64,000 bases of DNA from Cristatella mucedo (GCA_009760855.2 WPIO01000072.1:1-64000); one strand, 5' to 3'; counted from the stretch's first letter, positions 33,124-45,510 are shown. The notes: generated by a model not told the origin, from the sequence alone. Translations and numbers: made by a program.

Positions 33124-34269
33124 CTACCTCGCAGGCCAGCCGCTCCTGCATCCACCATTAAACCAATCAGCAAGATTCACTTTGGCTGGTATCGGCAGAA
33201 GCGTTCGGTCAAGTATCGCTAGGCACAGTTTGCACAAGGCCTTGGCTAACTGGGAGTCCAAGCTGTAGTATGCCACGTAAGTCTCTCTCCATCTGTGGTA
33301 GTAATAAAATAACTCCTGGTTGGACGAGACCACCTGAAGAAATTCGCCCAGGTCACGGATTGACGTGAAATTCTCGGCATGAATGAAGGAGTTGGGCGGT
33401 GCCACGGCTTTGTAGTAGCTCATAGGAGCACCCATCACGATCGGTATGGCTCCGCCAGGCGAGGCGAGTACCTTCCAAAACTTCTCTGTGACATAATCAG
33501 GGCACAGACTATTCTCGAAAGCCAAGAAAAATGCATAACTGGAGCTAAGCTCTAATTCGCAGTCGGCACTTCCTGTTGGACATGGTCGTAAGCCCACGCA
33601 CCTTCCGAATATGTCCACCTGCATGAAGCTGGACAGCTTTCTGACGTAGTTTATTCTCTCTTTGTTGCAATTACTGACCAACCAATACGCGTACGGTTTT
33701 CTCTTCTTGAAGTCACCTTGCAAGTTTCCTATTCGGTATGGCGTCCTCGTCACTGGCTCATAGTGACCATAGGTAATCTTCAGCTCGGATTCGTTCCTGT
33801 ATGTCATCGTTAGGTTGAATATCGAGTTGTAGTCATCTGAAATGCCAGCATTAAGGGGAGACTCGAGGTTGTATAGAACCCAGTATTGATCAGGCGAGCG
33901 CCTTCTTGAAGGGAGATTATATAAATTGGTGTCGTGAGCATGGAAAATTACAGCTCTGGCGAGACGTACTTGTCGCCTGTCGCTGGTGTAGATGCATGAG
34001 TTGCTGTAGCCGCAAGTGGAGGGAAACCTACTAAGTGGTAAACGGTCGAACGATGCTCCGAAAAACCCGGTCCAAAATAAAATTACTATTGAAGAACTTG
34101 TACCATTATCTTTGATTGAAAAATCGTAGACAGATCCCCCAACTAAATCGGTCAAGTCGCTCAAACTCCATCTATCTGATAAGTTTATGTAAATAATTAT
34201 TATGAGTATTGTGATGGCTGTCAACAGTAGGAATATCTTCGGCAGGCTACTTGCTAGACGGTTTAACAT
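33124..34269 (-). CDS. Alpha-1,3-fucosyltransferase (GT10), paralog 2
   Basis: 381 residues, closely related to the gene at 17970-19133 along its whole length. It is a Golgi type II enzyme transferring fucose from GDP-fucose. A membrane anchor spans about 11-28 (IFLLLTAITILIIIIYI). GT10 N-terminal motifs are VILFWTGFF (62-70) and YWVLYNLESP (129-138). Catalytic block: KPYAYWLVSNC (191-201), MQVDIFGRC, FFLAFENSLCPDYVTEKFWK (247-266), IPIVMGAPM and FIHAENF (295-301). Sequons are at NGT55, NLT152 and NFT300. The two proteins differ most in anchor and stem, as usual for paralogs in this family. No frameshift or missing motif was seen, so it appears functional. Acceptor specificity is unknown. Confidence 0.95.
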   Translation of the reverse strand: MLNRLASSLPKIFLLLTAITILIIIIYINLSDRWSLSDLTDLVGGSVYDFSIKDNGTSSSIVILFWTGFFGASFDRLPLSRFPSTCGYSNSCIYTSDRRQVRLARAVIFHAHDTNLYNLPSRRRSPDQYWVLYNLESPLNAGISDDYNSIFNLTMTYRNESELKITYGHYEPVTRTPYRIGNLQGDFKKRKPYAYWLVSNCNKERINYVRKLSSFMQVDIFGRCVGLRPCPTGSADCELELSSSYAFFLAFENSLCPDYVTEKFWKVLASPGGAIPIVMGAPMSYYKAVAPPNSFIHAENFTSIRDLGEFLQVVSSNQELFYYYHRWRETYVAYYSLDSQLAKALCKLCLAILDRTLLPIPAKVNLADWFNGGCRSGWPAR

Positions 34270-34330
34270 GAGAAACTCCTTGCAGCAAGTGGTTCCAGTT
34301 GTGGCGGCCTGACAAAATAAGAAAATGCAT
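34267..34330 (-). promoter_or_regulatory. 3' splice acceptor and short 5' leader of fucosyltransferase 2
   Basis: On the minus strand TTTTCTTATTTTGTCAG ends at 34309, and the exon would begin at 34308, 39 bases before the ATG at 34269. This is a strong polypyrimidine-AG acceptor placed as in paralog 1. It points to a conserved 5' untranslated intron or a trans-splice site. Confidence 0.65.
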
Positions 34331-34442
34331 GAAATCTGCAGAGATCTGTGTGCTCATATCACGATTCAGCATCATTACACATATCAGTTGTGTAAACTTA
34401 TTGTAAATATAAAAGACTTGACAGTAACATGGTGCCGTAATG

Positions 34443-35270
34443 ACAATAGTAATAATCAGACATTTGTATAGTATCCTCAGTGAATTAAATCTCTTTCTAG
34501 GCACTCTACACAGGCTCCAAAGGAAGCATTACAATTGGTTAGTGATAATATGCACTGCCTTCGCATGCCTAAGCATACCAAGAACAATTTATACGGACGG
34601 ATCCAATGCTGTGATGTGGTTTCTTGGCTTTTTTCCTTATTTTTTTATTTTAAAATAGCTTCGACCGGTGGCCGTATGTACTAGGACTGATCGCTAAGAA
34701 ATAATTTTTCCTCAAGTGTTAAAGTTGTTTAGAGGCACAGCTGAATGACTTTCTTCAGAAGAGCGGGTAGTTCGATGCCAATCGTGACTTGAAAGTACGG
34801 TATTTTAGATAGGTACACACAAGCAATAGAATGAAGTTATCTAAAAGTGATGGACAAATCTGTGAAGTCGATATGTTGTTTGATGGGGAGCCAGTACTGG
34901 TCAGTAAGTAATGGTGTAATGTGGTAGCTACACAGTTCACGACAGATAGACAAGCCTAGCTGCATAGCACCATAGAACACACACGTAAGACGAGCTTCGA
35001 GATGTGAGTTACAAGTCTTGTTAGATGTCAAAAATGTAATGATTAGCTTGGCTGTGGCATCCTTGTCTAATATGGCCCGAATTTCTGCCATGACATGTAG
35101 CTGAAAGTAGGCGGACTTGAATGTGGAGCTGATGAGGTCCCCCAGTAAACTGCCACCTTGGAGCACGACATCTAGGTTTAGTGGGGATACGACGGGAGAT
35201 ATGCTGGTTTCAGTCAATTTGAACGGCCGGGGTTTCACCTTCACATTACCACTAGCTTTCATCTAACTAT
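34443..35270 (-). mobile_element. LINE family A copy, diverged
   Basis: The tail remnant at 34443-34520 (CTCAGTGAATTAAATCTCTT TCTAGGCAC region) is on the minus strand. Upstream of it 34837-35262 reads TETSISPVVSPLNLDVVLQG, FKSAYFQLHVMAEIRAILDK and HITPLLTDQYWLPIKQHIDF. These correspond to family A ARNLGVIFQSD through HWLPVKQRIDF with many substitutions. This is an older copy. Confidence 0.75.
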
Positions 35271-36480
35271 TGACGTGGTTTAATCTAAATTAAAAACTCT
35301 TGCTAAAACCCAAGATTAATTGCTAGCAATATATGCTTCGAGAGAGTTGAAAGAATTGTACGTGCTGGAAGTCAGGGAAGTAACAAATTATACATGTGCA
35401 GCTATTGCCATCCACATACAAATGAAAGAATACATTGTGCTTGGCGATTAATTCAACGATAGGGAGAGTATGAACTGTGAAAAGTATCTTTCAAGCGGTT
35501 CCCGTGGGCACGCTATACTTCCAAGGCTCCTTGGATGTATAAATGCAGGAGAGAGAGAGAGAGAGGAGAGAGAGAGAGCAAATAACTCGTGAAAATAAGT
35601 CGACCAAGCTCAGGTCCCATGGTGCTTCGTGTCGTTGCCTCCCGTTATAGGGCCCGGTGATGCACACCGGTCTGATTCGATGCTATTGATGGGAGACATT
35701 ATTGGATGGTGCTCATCAGGTCGGCTGAGCATGAACTTGCAGGTGGTCAGCAGTAGCACTAGAGGTTTCAGCATCAAATGACCACCGGCAAATAAGCCAG
35801 GACACCAACACAGCAGTCGCAGTTTTTGTGTGCGTTTGTTTATTTGGGTAAGGTTATCCATGAATAATCTTTATTTATTCGTTCAACATTTAGCTCTAAT
35901 TATTCTATGCTTTTTAAGCAGTAGAAAGCATTTGATGCCGATTGCTTCTGCGGATTTGAGTTAGCCGAACCTGGGAGCTGAACGCCCACTTTATAATAGT
36001 AAACGTTGGCTGATTTAAGAACTTCATTTGTATAGAAGAAATCTCACACACTTGTCACCTTTATAGAGTTTCCCACTAAGCAAATTAAATGGTGTTTGGT
36101 CAACTGGTGCAACTAGTCATACGTAGCCCAGAGCAAGAAGGCTAGCGGGCTGGTTCCTTATGTACTAGTTCGGTCCACGTGCTCTTGAAAAGTAGAGCCG
36201 ATTCCCAAATTGTCCAGCTACCCTGTTTTGGTTTTTGCACACAGCTTGCTGCCTTGTTTCTCAATTTTCCTCATCTCAACTACTAAAGCATGCTTCTTCC
36301 TCTCGAGTAGATTTCAGTGTAATTCTTCTATGGCACCGGCCTTAACCCAGCGCGTCTTGCAGAGGTTCCTCCGTTTTATTTCTTCCATGGTGAGGCAAAA
36401 TCCAAGCTCCGCTACCGTAGATTTGACACTCCATACCTTCATACTAACCTTTCTAACTGTGTACTCCTAAATTGGGGATC
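35270..36480. other. Unassigned, with short GA tract
   Basis: (GA)n at 35548-35578. No gene recognised; open frames at 35610-35861 and 36210-36470 lack any known domain. Confidence 0.35.
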
Positions 36481-37140
36481 ATTTAAGATTACGAACTGTC
36501 TTCCACGGTGGCTTGCAAAACATTTAACTAGCTCCTTTGTTCTTTATCGGCTAGATTATTGTAATTCCCTTTTGGCTTGGCTACCGAAAAAGCCCCTAGA
36601 CCACTGCAGCTGGCTATGAATATGACTGCAAGGCTAGTTTACAAATCCCCGAGGTGTGATCAAGAGTCTCATTTGCTGAAAGCTCTCAGATGGCTGCCGG
36701 TTGATCGACGGATACAGAGCAGAGTTCTTACGCTGACCCACAAGGCCCGCCACGGCTTGATTTCTTCCTACCTAGCTGAAATACTGCACCAGTTTCAGCC
36801 TCCTCGTGCCCTCAGGTCCTCTGTGGACAATAAATTAGCTGTTCCATCCCTCTGCTTAAAGAATTTTGGCAATAGAAGCTTTTTCTCTGCAGGTCCCAGA
36901 CAGTGGAACTCACTTCCACAATTCCTACACAACGACAGCTACGCTCCTGCTGCCGACTCCTGAGGTGCTACTCCCATGCTACTCACTACCTCAACTGCTC
37001 TTCTGACTCAGCTATGCTTCTCACTTTCTCTTAGTTGTGTGAGATTAAGTCTGTTGGCTACCGAATACGTACCAAAAGCCACTTAGGCTGTCGGTGTACT
37101 ATACAAAACTCTCCTTCGTAACACTCACGTAGTCGTGTTT
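36480..37140 (+). mobile_element. LINE family B 3' half
   Basis: The plus strand reads AMNMTARLVYKSPRCDQESH, LLKALRWLPVDRRIQSRVLT, YLAEILHQFQPPRALRSS and FFSAGPRQWNSLPQFLHN. This is the family B C-terminal domain, more intact than most copies. It ends in sequence similar to the 3' region at 14600-14790 (ACTCACGTAGTCGTG-like). Confidence 0.85.
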
Positions 37141-38959
37141 TTTCTAACTTCTTGGTGTACCTTGCCACTGTCGGATGTCACAGCTTACTTCCTGCTCGAG
37201 TCACTCCACTAGGCTCACCAGAATGCCATAAATCCACGGATGTCATCATTACAATCCGGGTAGTTGGCCGAATGGTAGCACCAAGCCTTAAGTTTCTCTT
37301 GCAGACCCTCACACATGTCAATGGCTGGAAGTCTTACTCCAGTTAGCTTGTTAATCTCTTTTCCAAGAAACCTATCTCTTGGAACGAGTAGCTCCTTCCG
37401 AGGCTGTCAATTGGCTGTTCACTCACAAGGGGTATGCATTGCCCTCCAACAACAAAGCCTGCTTTCACTCTCCTGCCCCTTTCCAGAAGCAACGAACGGC
37501 TCTTGGAGAGGTTGAAAACCATCTGATACCACGTGAACTACTCTGCCAAACAATTTAATGCAGACCTTACCTAGTCGGTAAGAAGGAAATTATAGTAATG
37601 TCATCACGGAGCTCCAGTATTTATAGTAATCCTTGATTCTCAGCTTTGGTTATCCTACAGACTACAGGCACTACATTACATAGAAGTGCTTTTTTGACAA
37701 GTACAAATAGTAGTGGTAAGACAACCAAGCCCAACGGTAGACCAACTTTGAGGGGCTGCCGAGCATTAGTGAAACTGCAAGTCGTGAACCTCATTTGAAA
37801 CCTCCAGTGACCAGGGCAGCCTGGATTACCTTGACTGATCCATCAGCAATCATAAGATCGAATGTGTATAGCCACGGTATCTTAAGATAGGCTCTTTGCT
37901 TGCAGGCGGTTCTAACGACATTCCAAATTAAGCTACCATGGTCGATGCATCCCAGATGACCTGGTATGCCAGCTTTCTGAACTGCAAGATCTACATATAC
38001 ATACACCCGGTCCCCATAAGAAAACGAGAGACTCCTGAAGATAATGCTGAAAAGGCTATTACCCTCAGCATTAAGGAGCTATACCAGCTTGAATCGACAG
38101 AGTTCATTAGACTTCTCTTCCTTTGGTTTGTGCACCCGTTCTTTGGCACCACTCCTCTGGCAGAGAGCCCGAAAACCACAGTATATCTACCAACTCTGCA
38201 AGATCGCTAGTTCGGGGGGGGCACTTCTAGTACACCCATTAGCCAATACCATTCATCCATGGCATGCTTCCTGACCTTGCACCAACAACCACCTGTTCGA
38301 CCTCTCAACTCGTGATCTGACCCAGATCGAATCCACCATATCCATGCTCGGTAGGCCTTTTTCGCACAGAGAATTCCCCAAGTTGGTCACCCTCCCCGGA
38401 CATGAGTCCCCCCCGTAAGGTTTTCTAAGATGCACCTCAAGCTTTTTCTTTAGCTGCTTTCAACGAGCCGCTTTTACAAGCCATGACTAGCCGTTTAGAG
38501 AAAGCATAAAGATCCGTGGTGAATAGAGCAATAGTCCTGCTTTTTTATTTCCGTATCTTACGGTAAGCCTGACGTCAGCTTGCTAGTCTGCATGCTGACA
38601 TTCTTAATAATCCTTCACTCACAGCAGCAAGCCGTTGGCTAGAAAGAATCTAGATTTTCTCCATCTTTATTGCTCCTCGAACACCATCAAATCAGAACTA
38701 TCTCCACTTCGCATAAGGACCTCGGAAGATTTGCGGTTTGTGATATGACACACTGCTGCGGTTAGCCACACGGCAGATATTTGAGCTGACTAACGGGCTG
38801 CAAGAGCACCTCAATCGGCTACCTTCTTCCGGCAGCATCCAGCTTTGTCCCATAAATGTTCAAGTCGTGCTTCGTCTGAAACTGCCTTCTGTTAATGCAG
38901 ACCCACGAAACCTCAACCTGGCCTCCGACGTTCTCAAGTGGAAGCTAGCCTGTGTGAAT

Positions 38960-38960
<1 letters not shown>
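37140..38960. other. Unassigned
   Basis: No supported gene. The first 300 bases may be further LINE 3' flank. Several open frames of 60-90 codons on both strands show no domain I can name. Confidence 0.3.
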
Positions 38961-38961
<1 letters not shown>

Positions 38962-39023
<62 letters not shown>

Positions 39024-39024
39024 C
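38962..39024. repeat. (CT)n microsatellite
   Basis: About 60 bases of CT with one CG interruption near the end. Confidence 0.97.
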
Positions 39025-40870
39025 TTTTAATGTAAGCTCGTGGAAGGTTCAGAGTATTTGACTTTCCATCGATCTTGCTGACTTCCACATTATGCATGGA
39101 TCTATGAAAACCTGTGTGCATACGCATACAGACATATGAGCAGAAAGAAAGCTAAGTGAACATGGAGCTGCACTTTGGAAAATTGAGCTAATGCTCAATG
39201 GAGCAGCACAACACAGCCACGTAGGTAGAAATGGGGGCCAGCTCTTCAAGATGGCGTACTGCTCAGCAGAACGGCGACTCAGTGAAAACATGAAAACATA
39301 AAAAATTTGCAGCAACCTCTCGAAAAGCTTGGGCTACTGCTGGTCATCTAGTCAGTTGCTGCAGATCGATGCTGCAAGCACAGATTCGGTTTAAATATAT
39401 AACTCCACCCTTCGATCGTTGCACTAGCCTCATCAAGCGACTACCAAAGACGACTAATGCGAGGCTAACATTCAGATATCGAGCAGAATCTCAGTACCGG
39501 CATGTTGGACTGGCAGAGCTAAAGCCGAGCAGCAACCGACAGAAAAGGCAAGCATGAGAGACTCACAGATACACCTATGGAATAATTGTTTGCCACTTCG
39601 GAAAGCCTCGGCAGCAGCGCAGGATGGGACGCTATGCCGGCAAACGTGGGTTCAGATGCTGGGTGGGCATCGTCCTAAACCTCAGCCAGCCCATCAATCA
39701 GGAAGTCATCCTGTTGTATCGCATCTTGGACATTGAGCTGCTCCCCTTAGCCGGTTTGGGATGCTCTCCCTTCATGCCCGTATCCTGGTGCACATGTAAG
39801 CTGCCATTCTGTCAATCGGCTTCGCGTGTTTAGTTTCCGAAAATGCTTGCTGTCGTTGCCCGGCAGCATATGCGGCATTTACGACAGCCAAGCAATCAGT
39901 TGATCAGCAATCAGCAATCAGGCCGGTCTCATCGACAATGAAGATCTCAGCCGCCAGGATCTCTTGTTCTTCTTGCTGCTTCGTGAGGTCCTCAATGTCT
40001 TTGACAGTGACTGCCGGATCCACCGAACCAGCTGCTCATTCAGCGTCACCGACACGAGCCCGGCAGATGGCTTTGATGACGAGGCCATCTGATGCCATAA
40101 TTTAATGAGCTCCAGCTCTTTGGTGGTAGCGCTCGGCTTACCCCACCATGAGCAGCACCACGTCGGGTATTTTGAGTGCTAGCACCTTGATGAGTGTGTG
40201 GATGACATGCAGCTCGGACTGCCTGGAGATATTCTCGGATTTGACCACTGTCTCCTCTAAATTTGCAAACTACCCTGCCCTCAACGACTTGGCTGGTCTC
40301 AGATGCATCCTGATCGACACGATGCTCTACTGACAAGCGGCTATGCTTCCGCAGGAATACAGACGGCTACCATTGCTTTATTACGGTTGCTGACAAAGCA
40401 GATGAAAGGTGTGTGAAGAAGCATTGTCCTTCTATTTGTCAAGCTTACTGGCAAACAAGCGAGCCTGACATGCTTGGAACTTAGGCCAACCCCTGCCTCA
40501 GAGCCTGCCCATCCTATCGGTGCGGTTGCCCATTACTCACCACCTTCGGCCTGGCTTGCGATGGCTGTCCTGCCTGGATGCCATCTGTGGCTGTGAGAAG
40601 CTCGATATCGGCTGAATGTACACTAATAGGTGACCCTCAAGCAGTCGACTAAGTCGTCGTTGTCTATGCCGCTCCGAGTGGTTTAGAGCAAAGAGGAGAA
40701 TGAAGTGTCCATGCCAGCCTGAAGAGCAGCAAAAGTCCCAGAAAGCTCGAAAATAGTGGTATTTCTTGGGAGGAGACCCAGGTCAAGACAGTGATATGAT
40801 TACCCCTTGAGCTAGCACAGCTTCTCAGCAGAAGCTCAAAGTATTTCAGAAGTGCCTCAGCCTTCCAGAT
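39025..40870. other. Unassigned, moderately open
   Basis: Overlapping frames of 60-109 codons occur on both strands (for example 39624-39833 plus and 40046-40336 minus). They share no recognisable domain and are not obviously spliced together. It may be a decayed gene or element. Confidence 0.3.
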
Positions 40871-42370
40871 CTTGATAGGATCACTTGCTAAAACTGCTAG
40901 CGCCGAAGCACAACATCGAATATACTATCCACGTGTGTCTCCCAAGTACTGAAAGGGCAGCTCCAAAAATAGTGCAGGCTGAGCCGGTATGACCTTAACC
41001 CGGCACTATTTCGAGGGCAGCATTATTCAAGTCGGCACTACAGCGGATGCCATAGTGAACTTCAAAGGCTCCTCGGACGATGTTACCTATGGACATCTAC
41101 ACTCTGAAATATCACACTGATAGAACCTAAACCACTAATTTGCAATCCCAGCGATGCCCAGGCAAGATATAGTCGCTCAAGAAGGACTCTGTGATCGCTA
41201 ACATCAAACGCTGCAGAGAGATCCAACAGAACTAGCAGAAAGACTCTACCCAAATCAGCGTTCCTGGGGAGTTTGCCTTGTACTCGGAACAGTTCAGCCT
41301 CTGCAGAGTGATTAGCTCTAAAGCATCTCTGGAACTTACTTGCAACGTTTGACGTAAGCGTCCGAAAGCTAGGTCTGGTCAACGAGGACTTGTGCGTGCG
41401 AGGAAGCAGCAATCCGCTGCGGACAGTCGGAGGCCTCTATTGTAAGACCGCGAAGAACAAACGAGACCAATATATCACATGACCTGTACGGGTCGCTAAG
41501 GGCCCTGGCGAATTCTGGCTTACCCTGTACATGTGAAAACTCGCGTCCTGGGAGCAATTTAACCACTGCGAAGCGTCCACCTTTAAATATTGTGTCGTTT
41601 TATTCGCAGTTCGAAAAAAGTTTCGGCAAAGGGGCGTCGCTGGCTGAGCGGCCGCTGATGCGGTTCCCAGCGATCCTGTGACCCAGTTGGCTGCCACACG
41701 CCCTATAGCTTGTAGTTTGTTCGCACAGCATAGAGCCAGCCGATGCCCAACACCGACAGTTTATTACCAACGCACGGAGCCCAAGAGCACACGGCTCCCC
41801 TCGGCCCCTACTCTCGCTCGACTCCCCTCCTCGACCCTGGCTGTCCCTTGGCCGACCCCGATGGTGAATCCACCATCTGTTCACCAGCGGGTTATCGGCC
41901 TGTGTCAACGCCTCATTAGAAGCTGACCACAGCTGTGCACAGGCCCCTCTCGACAATGCTCCCAACAGCTGTTTAGGAAAGGAGCGGTTCCAGCCGCGTG
42001 CAATCGAACTACAATCCGTATCCTGCTAGTCAGTAATTTCGCGCTTGCAGCTCAAACTCTACTGAATGCTGTCTCGGGTTGCTGAGCAAGTCCACCTTGG
42101 TGCGTAGCTTTGAGGTGCTTTAAGGGTGCGACCGCTGCGACCAACGAGCGGCTACGCGCTCGGCTGTGCCCCGCCTGCCCCGCTATAGTACGGCGCCTGT
42201 CGTCCTTCGGACGGACTGCCGTGGCAATCCAGACTCGCCAGCTAACCAACGGTCAGACCCGACTCCGCTAGATATCAGCCGACCGTCGCACTCGGGCCAC
42301 CAGCACTGGTGGACAGCGAAATTGCCAACGGCGATCGTCGGCATTAATTCAGCTCGGTAAGATAAGTCTT
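40870..42370 (-). mobile_element. Degraded LINE-related repeat R1, copy 2
   Basis: Collinear with 1-1160: GCAGGCTGAGCCGGTATGAC, AACCCGGCACTATT, and GTCAGTAATTTCGCGCTTGC further on. The minus strand at 41083-41412 encodes a reverse transcriptase segment: RVFLLVLLDLSAAFDVSDHR and VLLERLYLAWASLGLQISGL. The copy is longer than copy 1 by an inserted block around 41560-42000. Broken by shifts. Confidence 0.7.
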
Positions 42371-42975
42371 CTGTTAGCCACTGCTGGCTTTTCACGTGCT
42401 GCTCATTTTGGTGTAGCTACCTTTACTGCATACGCTACGAGCTATTCTCTAGCGGGACCGCACCGCAGTCCTTCCCAAGCCCTACTGTGCATGTCACCAC
42501 TAACCATCGACAGCTGGACAAAGAAGGCCACAGGTTTCAGCACCAGCCATTGCTCACTAACAGCTCGAGGCCAAGAGCACCATTAACCAGTGCGAGCGAC
42601 GCCTAGAGCACAAATACTATTACATAAATCGGCTCCTTATGATGCATACAGATTTTTACATAACCGGATCTTAAGTATTATGATTCAGGAGTCCCGAATA
42701 ATATCCGGCAGTCATGTATGTGAGCACATCTGCAAAATTAAATTGTTGACATTAATTTGACAAAGTTGGTAATGGAAATTCAATGCAAATTAGAAAAAAT
42801 TTTCGACCATTTAAAGTGCTTCAATAAGTTCGAGGCTGTTGATTTCTTTTATAAGCTCACCCCCTAATCAACCCCCATACAATCCAGCGAAGGTACGTCC
42901 TTACGCCCCGTAAACAGAGCTGCAGTTTCGAAGAGCCGTTAAACGCTTGGGGACTTCAGAACAAAATTAGCTCAT
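42370..42975. other. Unassigned spacer
   Basis: No gene or named repeat recognised. Confidence 0.35.
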
Positions 42976-43130
42976 TTATCAGCCTCATTTATGTAGCGGC
43001 AGAAGAGCCCCTGACGGCTATCACTATCATTTGCAGTTGGCAATAAAGGATTGCCCACTGCAGGACTCAAAGCCACGACCTCGGTCGCGAAGAGAGAGCG
43101 GCTTACCTACAGGACTCTTTACTTAAATAT
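42975..43130 (-). mobile_element. tRNA-derived SINE-like repeat, copy 2
   Basis: CAGCCTCATTTATGTAGCGG, CAGAAGAGCCCCTGACGGC, GCAGTTGGCAATAAAGGATT and GCAGGACTCAAAGCCACGAC match the repeat at 59066-59215. On the minus strand GGCTTTGAGTCC fits a tRNA B box and lies downstream of GTAAGCCGCTCTC, in A-box position. Confidence 0.65.
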
Positions 43131-43379
43131 TACATAATCCGAGCTATAGGTGAAACCTCTTTCCTGTGATAGATCTGAGGATTGTGAATTTTGTGAATTG
43201 TTATCAGTTTATAAGGGTCGGCTAATATTGAGAATAGGGTCATGAACTTTATGGAGCTTGTAAGACTCGAATCAATTTATGAACTTCAAAATTATTTATT
43301 TGCTAATGCAAGTGACTAGCTGCTTTGAGAACTAGTCACGGTGGCATGGTGTGCCGTTCATCAAAAGCTTAGCGTCCGA

Positions 43380-44072
43380 AATTGCCACTGCCACTTCTGA
43401 AAATCACTGCTTTCTGGTCTACCGGTTTGTGCAATCTGGCGCTTACAGTTGGTTTAAAATCTGCCTCTAGGCTTGACTGTCGTGAGTGTTGCAGTTGCCA
43501 CATCACACCACTTCTCATTGACCTGAACTGGCCTCAATCAAGCAGCTTATCGAATTCAAGGTTCTGTCACTCACTTTTAGGTCCCTTCATTCTCTAGCCC
43601 CAGCCTACTTATCAGAACTACCCCACCAGATTAGGCATTGAACCACCCGCTTTTCTGACTCAAATCGTTTAGCTATACCTCCTACGAACCTCAAATCCTT
43701 TGGAGACCGTGCCTTTAGTTCGCATGTTCTCAAAGCCTGGAACTCACTCCCGACTGACGTCCCGACACCGTCTGACTTGATCACATTAAAAAAAGAAGCT
43801 CAAAGCGTTCCTGTTTATCACAGCATTTAGTGGGCCTTTGTGATTTTTCTTTAGTGTACTTATGACTGCTCACACACTGTGCATACTACTACTAACCACT
43901 ATTTACATTTTGACATTGTGCTTGTCACCTCTAACCATGTTATGCTTGTTGACCTTGTGGAGGTTATCACCAAACATTTGATCATGCTTCCTTTACAGCA
44001 TATTTAAAGTGCCTAGAAAGAGGCTAAGTTCTCTGAGGGCACAATACAGATGTATTATTATTATTATTCATT
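43380..44072 (+). mobile_element. LINE family A 3' fragment
   Basis: The plus strand carries the family A C-terminal domain in shifted frames: CRECCSCHITPLLIDLNWP, then SLAPAYLS-like and the DNA for FGDRAFSS. The tail GCCTAGAAAGAGGCTAAGTT CTCTGAGGGCAC and (ATT)n end at 44072. Many substitutions; an old copy. Confidence 0.85.
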
Positions 44073-44490
44073 CGTTGCATTAGGTAACAGATTTAAATGT
44101 TTTGCTCTTTGGTACCGAGTGTGTTATCATAAACGTGTCAGCACTTTAGATTGCATTATTGTGAAGTCACAAAATAATGAATAGCGATATTTAATTGACA
44201 CCTCATCAATATGGTGCTTCCACCAAGTAGATTTCTTTTTGCAACGTGTGTTGACAATTTATCAAGGCAAGAGCAAACAAATCCTCTGTGACAAGATTTG
44301 CTTTGATACGCAACGCTTACAAAGAATACTTTGGCATGCCTGTCAGAAATCGCGACAAGATCCGGGCACCTCATTTAAAATAGTAACACTGCACGAGACC
44401 TCTTGAAGATAATTTTCATATCTCTAGTACCAAACTGCCCTGTGCTACCCCCTCCCGACCCTTCTCCAATAGGGATCAGCCATGTTCAGG
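44072..44490. other. Unassigned spacer
   Basis: No gene recognised. A short (GA)n lies at 44491-44506. Confidence 0.35.
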
Positions 44491-44967
44491 GGAGAGAGAG
44501 AGAGAGCAGCAAGTCAGACTGAGACGAAGATTGTTCAGATCTAGATTCCCATTTCTCAGATGTGGTTGAGGAGAGTAAGCCATACTCCCCCAACCAGAAA
44601 GATCTTAACGATCTGAGCAGAGACATTAGTCTTACCAATTCCAATGCTGAGCTGCTGACATCCAGGTTCAATGAGTGGAACTTTTTGGCTGAAAAGGTGA
44701 AAGTAACAGATCCGAGAAAGGGTCACCGACGTTTTCCTACTTTTCCTCTCTGAAAGACTGGCTGTGCTTCTGCAGCAACGTGGACGGTCTAGCATTAGCT
44801 ATAGGAAGCGCCTGTTACCTGAGTGAATCGAGCCTATTCATTGACAGTTTATCCAGGAGTCTCAATGGCGTACTGCTTTATAACTGGAGCAAGTGTCCAT
44901 CTGTCTCTCTCTGTCTCTGTCTCTCTGTCTCTCTGTCTCTCTGTCTCTCTGTCTCTCTGTCTCTCTG

Positions 44968-45050
<83 letters not shown>

Positions 45051-45510
45051 GGCTCACATTGTGCACTCCAAGGAGGACTAGACAAGTGTCAAGATATTAC
45101 TGAGTACGTTGAATTATGCCTACTATGGCTGGGAGTTGTTTAGAGACTTCAAAGGATGTCATTCCTTATAGATCTCCAGGGCTGTTTCGCGATGATTCCC
45201 TGTTTTCCCTACTGCACATCAAATTACGCCTCACAAAGTAATTTTTCATTGCCTGCTCAAGACCCTGAGTTAGAAGCTTTTTAAGTACCTCTAAGATGTC
45301 TTGCCAAAGCTTTCGGCCGCAAAGAAAGGTCAAAGCTGGTATCTTCGTCGAACCACAGATACAGAATATTGAACGTGACGGAGAAATTGAATTGAACAGT
45401 TTCGTTGCACTGTGTCGCCGCGTCTGGGCAATTACAGGGCTGAAAACTTTAAGCAGCTGATTCAGGCTCTCGTACAGAAATGGACGTAGAACTTCTCTCA
45501 AACTCTATAT
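44490..45510 (+). pseudogene. Broken copy of a repeat-encoded invertebrate protein family
   Basis: The plus strand reads KPYSPNQKDLNDLSRDISLT and NSNAELLTSRFNEWNFLAEK (44578-44695). After a frame change it reads NVDGLALAIGSACYLSESSL and FIDSLSRSLNGVLLYNWSK (44779-44895). Past a CT tract come HSKED, YGWELFRDFKG and, in later frames to about 45400, KAGIFVEPQIQNIL. I recall a widespread uncharacterised protein family of invertebrate genomes with these blocks in this order (NNVDGL, LFIDSSSRSLKAVLLHNG, YGW, GDFK, KAGIFVGPQI). It often occurs as multiple copies, so it behaves like a mobile-element gene. This copy has frameshifts, stops and a microsatellite in the middle. The function is not known to me. 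Confidence 0.7.
44901..45049. repeat. (CTGT/CT)n microsatellite inside coding remnant
   Basis: CTGTCTCT units grade into pure CT over about 149 bases. The sequences on each side belong to one protein reading, so the expansion arose inside the gene copy. Confidence 0.97.

Noticed and set aside
39554-40336. Gene made of neighbouring open frames
   Set aside because: Frames on both strands compete, no splice sites of quality link them and no domain is recognisable.
44780-45143. Serine/leucine-rich and arginine/glutamate-rich proteins
   Set aside because: Produced by translating the CT microsatellite; only the first part (NVDGL to VLLYNWSK) has real coding ancestry.
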